Assembly: GCF_002845985.1 (NCBI RefSeq)
Contig: NZ_PDFK01000004.1
Span: 124,001-188,000 of the forward strand
DNA from: Lysinibacillus fusiformis
GTDB taxonomy: Bacteria; Bacillota; Bacilli; Bacillales_A; Planococcaceae
Length of the DNA stretch: 64,000 bases
Reading direction: 5' to 3'
Of this stretch, positions 61,310-64,000 are shown one piece after another. Each line of letters opens with the position of its first letter. Within the stretch, counting starts at the first letter, position 1. Under the pieces are notes generated by a model. That model searched no databases. It was given only the letters and a program-made list of their open reading frames with translations, and was not told where the DNA came from. Both the position numbers and the translations under genes were made by a program.

Positions 61310-62554
61310 TTATGTTGTTACCTTTAATACCGTTTTAATTTTTTGAATGACACCACCAGAGCTATATGTCAATACACTGCGTTTATAGAACGATAAACTA
61401 AATAGGTACACGACAACAATCGTTGCGATTAAAATACCTAAGGATAATAGTGGAACAATACCTCCGATATCTGTAGCACCAATTCGCATTGGCATGATCA
61501 TACCAGAAGTTAACGGGATATAAGAGAAAATTTTAATGATTAATGTATCCGGATTCCCCATGCCTGTAAGCATGACATAGAAGCCAATGATCGTAATAAT
61601 CATCGCTGGCATTAAAACTTGACCCGCTTCTTCTACCTTTGATACCAATGAACCAAATAATGCACCAATGATTAAATACAGAATGACCGTTAACAACAGG
61701 AATACGATAGCATAGATTACATAGCCAATAGATAACTCCTTGATAATGCTAGCAGCCGCATCCCATACCATGCCACCTTTAATAAATTTCGCATAGATGA
61801 GGAAAACTGCTGCAATAATACCCATCTGTGTTAAAGCCAGCAATAATACACCAGCAATTTTCGCTTTAAAATGTGTCGCTGGTTTGACACTTACTAGGAG
61901 CATTTCCATTGCTCGTGAGCCTTTTTCAGAGGCAATTTCAGTCGTAATCATCGATAGGAATGTAGAAATGAAGAAATAGATTAAAATGCCGACAGCATAG
62001 GAAACAACTAACCCTGATTGCTTTTCTTCCTCACTTTTCCCACCTGCTGATTCCTCATTTAAGTTTTTCGTTGAAATCGTTGTTTGAGCTGCCATAATTT
62101 GTGCTGCTTGCTCAGGTGATAACGATAATTGCTGTACGGCATAATGCTGACCAGCATACTGCAATAAGGATGACAATGTGGATTGATCGTTCAATTTCAA
62201 TGGTGTGAACGTCGCTATTTCTGCTTGTAGCTGACCATCTTGATCGTTAATCGTCACAATCGCATCAAGCTTGCCATCCTTTACTTTTTTTTCAAGTTTT
62301 GAAACATCCTGTTCATCCTGAATAAAGGCCATATCCCCATTGGAGACAAAGATTCCACTTAAATCTGCAGAAGTTTCATTAATAATGGCGATTTGCTGTG
62401 CTTCATCATCACCCGTAAATAGCTCTTTAATTTCTGACCAGAATACAGCTACAGACATGACAAGGACATATAAACAGGTCATTAAGATAAACGATTTGGA
62501 CTTGATTTTAGATTTATATAATTGCTTCATTAGTAAACTAAACTTCGACAACAT
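61310..62554 (-). CDS. ABC-2 type exporter permease, NatB/YhaP-like
   Basis: A 414-aa membrane protein with one N-terminal helix (about 23-43), an outer domain of about 150 residues, then five or six helices with EIASEKGSRAMEMLLVSVKP before the third. This is the NatB/YhaP design for sodium or peptide/antibiotic export. Its start overlaps the ATPase gene by 17 bases (ATG at 62554; a GTG 6 bases earlier is possible), so the two are coupled. Confidence 0.82.
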   Translation of the reverse strand: MLSKFSLLMKQLYKSKIKSKSFILMTCLYVLVMSVAVFWSEIKELFTGDDEAQQIAIINETSADLSGIFVSNGDMAFIQDEQDVSKLEKKVKDGKLDAIVTINDQDGQLQAEIATFTPLKLNDQSTLSSLLQYAGQHYAVQQLSLSPEQAAQIMAAQTTISTKNLNEESAGGKSEEEKQSGLVVSYAVGILIYFFISTFLSMITTEIASEKGSRAMEMLLVSVKPATHFKAKIAGVLLLALTQMGIIAAVFLIYAKFIKGGMVWDAAASIIKELSIGYVIYAIVFLLLTVILYLIIGALFGSLVSKVEEAGQVLMPAMIITIIGFYVMLTGMGNPDTLIIKIFSYIPLTSGMIMPMRIGATDIGGIVPLLSLGILIATIVVVYLFSLSFYKRSVLTYSSGGVIQKIKTVLKVTT

Positions 62555-63443
62555 GGCCACCTACCTTGTCTTTAAAGATTTCATCTAACGATAAATAATC
62601 CAAGCTGAATTTTTCAATATATTTCCCATTGGACAGCTGCTCAAAAATACTTTGGGCAAAGCTTTCGTCTGCTAATGTAAGAACCGTTTGCTCCTTCTCT
62701 ACACGCACATCCTTGACGCCTTCTAGTGCCAATAGCTGTGTCGTTGACCAATCCGTACGAACTGCAAGCTTTGTTTTACCATATTGTTTCTTTAAATCTA
62801 GTAAGCTTCCAGAAAATAAAGAGACACCTCGTTTTAATAAGCACAAATGATCACAAAGCTCCTCGACATTATCCATTTGGTGACTGGAGAATAAAATGGT
62901 TGTACCCTGCTCTTTTAATAGTAAAATCGCATCCTTCAGTAAATCTTTATTAACTGGATCTAGTCCACTAAATGGTTCATCTAAAATTAAAAACGCTGGT
63001 TTATGAATAAAGCTTGCAATGAGCTGAACCTTTTGCTGGTTCCCCTTTGATAATGTTTCTGCCTTATCTTTGCGTTTTTCTTCCAGCTCAAAGCGTTGAA
63101 TCCAAAAATCTATTTCTTTTTTTAACTCTGCTTTTTTCATACCACGTAGCTCACCAAAAAAGTACAACTGCTCCTCTACCTTCATCGTTGGGAAAATACC
63201 TCGCTCCTCGGGTAAATAGCCAAGGATATCTCGGTTAATGGCATTGACTGGCTGACCACTCCAAGTAATTGTACCCGCCGTCGTTTCCTGTAAATCTAAA
63301 ATCATTCGGAATGTCGTTGTCTTCCCTGCACCGTTTTGTCCAATCAGACCAAAAATTTCACCTTTTTCAATGGTAAAATTCAAATCATCCACAGCTGTAA
63401 AATCCTTGTACTTCTTTGTAACACGCTGTAACTGTAATGTCAT
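62538..63443 (-). CDS. ABC exporter ATPase, NatA/YhaQ-like
   Basis: A 301-aa ATPase with Walker A GQNGAGKTTTFRMI, signature LSKGNQQKVQLIASF, Walker B FLILDEPFSGLDPVN and switch His FSSHQMD. The C-terminal DUF4162-type domain (KLAVRTDWSTTQLLALEG) follows. The ATG at 63443 has GGAGG at 8 bases. It partners the NatB-like permease. Confidence 0.88.
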   Translation of the reverse strand: MTLQLQRVTKKYKDFTAVDDLNFTIEKGEIFGLIGQNGAGKTTTFRMILDLQETTAGTITWSGQPVNAINRDILGYLPEERGIFPTMKVEEQLYFFGELRGMKKAELKKEIDFWIQRFELEEKRKDKAETLSKGNQQKVQLIASFIHKPAFLILDEPFSGLDPVNKDLLKDAILLLKEQGTTILFSSHQMDNVEELCDHLCLLKRGVSLFSGSLLDLKKQYGKTKLAVRTDWSTTQLLALEGVKDVRVEKEQTVLTLADESFAQSIFEQLSNGKYIEKFSLDYLSLDEIFKDKVGGHVVEV

Positions 63444-63456
63444 GTTGTCATCCTCC

Positions 63457-63987
63457 TTATCCTTCAAATATATGTAAGTCTTGTTTCAAGCCCTTTTTGC
63501 GGTTTTCATTTTTCACAATAGGAATGACCAGCAGCAAGGCTACGATCAAGCTCATGCATCCTACACTAGTATTCACTAGTCCTGCAGCAGATTCCCATAA
63601 ACCTAGCGCTATATTATAAATACCAGTCATTAAATTTAACAGTAACACGAGTATAAAAAAGCGATTCATTGATTTTATATAGTTAAATTTGGAAGTGGTA
63701 TCTGTAAATATTTCAAAGGGTCCCTCTGATTTTAGTTTTCGATAATAGGCCCATCCACCAAATTTGGACACACACTCAATATTCATCGCGTCTAGAAACT
63801 CAAAATAATCCTTTGATTTTCTATTCACAAATTCATTTCGATAAATATATAGTTCTGGTGTGCCTTTTTCAAATACAAAGTAACCTGCCACTGTTTTTTT
63901 TAGATTCCACCCCCGATCCGCCATATCATTGACCCATCGTTCTTCCTTTTCGTAATCCATAAAAAAACGATACATCCTTTTTTTCAT
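63457..63987 (-). CDS. DUF2812 family membrane protein
   Basis: A 176-aa protein. The soluble N-terminal half is the DUF2812 domain (DYEKEERWVNDMADRGWNLK, YRNEFVNRKSKDYFEFLD, FGGWAYYRK), followed by two helices (about 112-130 and 142-160). GAGGTGAG at the window edge is its ribosome binding site. DUF2812 genes usually follow a PadR regulator, which would lie just outside the window. It ends 13 bases before the NatA-like start, so the three genes form one operon. Confidence 0.82.
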   Translation of the reverse strand: MKKRMYRFFMDYEKEERWVNDMADRGWNLKKTVAGYFVFEKGTPELYIYRNEFVNRKSKDYFEFLDAMNIECVSKFGGWAYYRKLKSEGPFEIFTDTTSKFNYIKSMNRFFILVLLLNLMTGIYNIALGLWESAAGLVNTSVGCMSLIVALLLVIPIVKNENRKKGLKQDLHIFEG

Positions 63988-64000
63988 CTAATCTCACCTC

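Overview
The window looks like chromosomal DNA of a low-GC, endospore-forming Bacillota of the Lysinibacillus type. The evidence is gene content and order: a CotY/CotZ-like coat protein, a YheC/YheD-type ATP-grasp, the DUF1659-DUF2922-YvrJ trio, ccdA-ccdB-ccdC beside a YneK-like gene, a LutR/lutABC locus, an OpuF-type betaine importer, strong AGGAGG ribosome binding sites and frequent TTG/GTG starts. The genus is inferred; no rRNA is present to confirm it.

Region by region. 0-7.3 kb holds an unusual set of non-canonical Mur ligases: two MurF-like enzymes, a separate ATP-grasp ligase, an ATP-grasp/Mur-ligase fusion with the domain order of cyanophycin synthetase, and a CotY/CotZ-like protein. 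It suggests a spore-associated, ribosome-independent peptide or polymer pathway and is the best candidate here for an undescribed system. 7.4-9.7 kb has a HAD phosphatase, a 21-bp tandem repeat array, a paired SMR exporter and two decayed small genes. 9.7-12.2 kb is OpuF; 12.3-15.1 kb a MoxR ATPase with a DUF2201/VWA-like partner; 15.3-18.1 kb a beta-helix-like protein, a GH73-LysM wall enzyme and a membrane protein.

18.2-30.6 kb is a large minus-strand set for murein-peptide and D-amino-acid use. It comprises a racemase and a P1 peptidase, then a D-Ala-D-Ala dipeptidase, DppA aminopeptidase, a five-part Opp/Dpp importer, an LD-carboxypeptidase, a cytoplasmic class-A-like serine hydrolase and a YkfC-like NlpC/P60 enzyme. 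It resembles the B. subtilis dpp-ykf operon, and a CodY-box match lies at its 5' end. An alanine-type symporter follows on the other strand.

32.2-36 kb is a mobile-element island: an intact IS3-family copy inserted in a palindromic repeat with a 3-bp target duplication, an intact IS1182-family copy, and three identical terminator hairpins. 36-39.8 kb carries two chemoreceptors. 40-48.3 kb mixes a possible CHAT/caspase-like protein, a DinB-like protein, an ECF sigma/anti-sigma pair, Sco, the DUF1659/DUF2922/YvrJ trio, a YneK-like protein, a second repeat array, an IS200-type tnpA and ccdCBA. 48.8-52.6 kb is lutR-lutABC (lactate oxidation) with paired operator-like sites. 52.7-55.3 kb is an MFS exporter divergent from an XRE-TPR regulator with two mirrored operators. 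55.4-64 kb carries a MutS2-like ATPase without an Smr domain, RarD, a coiled-coil HTH protein, TelA, a small protein, a NatAB-like ABC exporter and a DUF2812 protein at the right edge. No tRNA, rRNA or CRISPR was seen.
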